From positions 1-64,000 of the forward strand of contig WRLO01000008.1 in the NCBI GenBank assembly GCA_009777575.1: a stretch of DNA of 64,000 bases. Reading direction: 5' to 3'. A program made the position numbers and the translations under genes. Below are positions 63,848 to 64,000 of this stretch, one piece after another. Each line of letters opens with the position of its first letter. Within the stretch, counting starts at the first letter, position 1. The DNA is from Candidatus Cloacimonadota bacterium (GTDB lineage: Bacteria; Cloacimonadota; Cloacimonadia; Cloacimonadales; WRIO01). A model generated the notes under the pieces. The model was not told the DNA's origin and searched no databases. It was given only the letters and a program-made list of their open reading frames with translations.

Positions 63848-64000
63848 TTAAGCAACTAATCGTTTTTTGTTGTTATAGACTTCAACCTCAACTATTTTAT
63901 CTATGTAGTCTCTACTGAAAAAATCTTCTATGAAATCATCATACAGGGGTATCAAATCTTCTAACTGGATATATTTTTTATTCTTTACTTCATTGATGAA
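63848..64000 (-). CDS. Small gene cut by right window edge
   Basis: The minus-strand frame is open from the edge to TAA at 63848-63850, giving 50 residues: INEVKNKKYIQLEDLIPLYD, then DFIEDFFSRDYIDKIVEVEV and NNKKRLVA. The broken copy at 56126-56330 starts MKRSFREFINEVKNK, so the whole protein may be only about 58 residues, or the front of a lost longer one. No family is recognised. Two copies within 8 kb suggest a repeated or mobile gene. Confidence 0.6.
   Translation of the reverse strand, partial: FINEVKNKKYIQLEDLIPLYDDFIEDFFSRDYIDKIVEVEVYNNKKRLVA

Overview
The window is AT-rich bacterial DNA (roughly one third G+C by eye) from a Gram-negative, probably anaerobic, amino-acid-fermenting organism. 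The evidence is outer-membrane proteins (a PorV/PorQ-like protein, PagP, a beta-barrel protein), many lipoproteins, and a large secreted subtilase ending in an NFPNPFNPET-type FlgD/T9SS-like sorting domain. A glutamate-mutase MutL-like protein, a MeaB GTPase, arginine deiminase, a 2x[4Fe-4S] ferredoxin and selenophosphate synthase also fit. This combination is most like Cloacimonadota or a neighbouring FCB candidate phylum; that placement is inference. No rRNA or tRNA gene was recognised.

Layout. 1-1.6 kb: IS1182-like transposase cut by the left edge. 1.9-8.2 kb: transglutaminase-like lipoprotein, zinc-ribbon protein, amino-acid-binding lipoprotein, Se/S-carrier-like protein plus SelD, and an ABC-2 exporter pair. 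8.2-9.2 kb: decayed non-coding DNA with repeats and a dead copy of a lipoprotein leader. 9.2-23.8 kb: a type I-C CRISPR-Cas locus, all read leftward: cas3, TA, cas5, cas8c, cas7, cas3 remnant, TA, second cas5, TA, cas4, cas1, cas2, leader, then an array of 40 repeats and 39 spacers. 23.9-28.8 kb: UvrD/PcrA helicase, PorV-like protein, IMP dehydrogenase. 28.8-35.1 kb: two repeat-built lipoproteins and a 1219-aa subtilase. 35.3-42.7 kb: ArsC-like protein, arginine deiminase, HAD protein, MeaB, EamA transporter, YkgJ-like protein, RNase R. 42.9-54.3 kb: small lipoprotein, EIIA-CBS protein with an anion permease, HEAT-like protein, IspDF, CPA2 antiporter, MsbA-like ABC exporter, LysS, ferredoxin. 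54.3-64 kb: PagP with phosphatidylserine decarboxylase, gene debris, a PHP-glycosyltransferase fusion, MutL-like protein, a beta-barrel protein, and a small gene cut by the right edge.

The most notable features are: (1) a mosaic I-C operon with three PIN-domain toxin-antitoxin-like pairs between cas genes, a second cas5 that keeps its processing residues, and a cas3 remnant; (2) an array in which at least eight groups of spacers are diverged versions of one another, several with the same PAM-side boundary; (3) a dispersed GGAAC...GTTCC palindrome that lies between cas1 and cas2 and also occurs three times in frame inside the MutL-like gene; (4) two lipoproteins made of three ~70-aa repeats resembling subtilase prodomains, directly upstream of a subtilase and each expressed from a copied promoter-leader cassette; (5) PagP, normally a proteobacterial enzyme, translationally coupled to phosphatidylserine decarboxylase.
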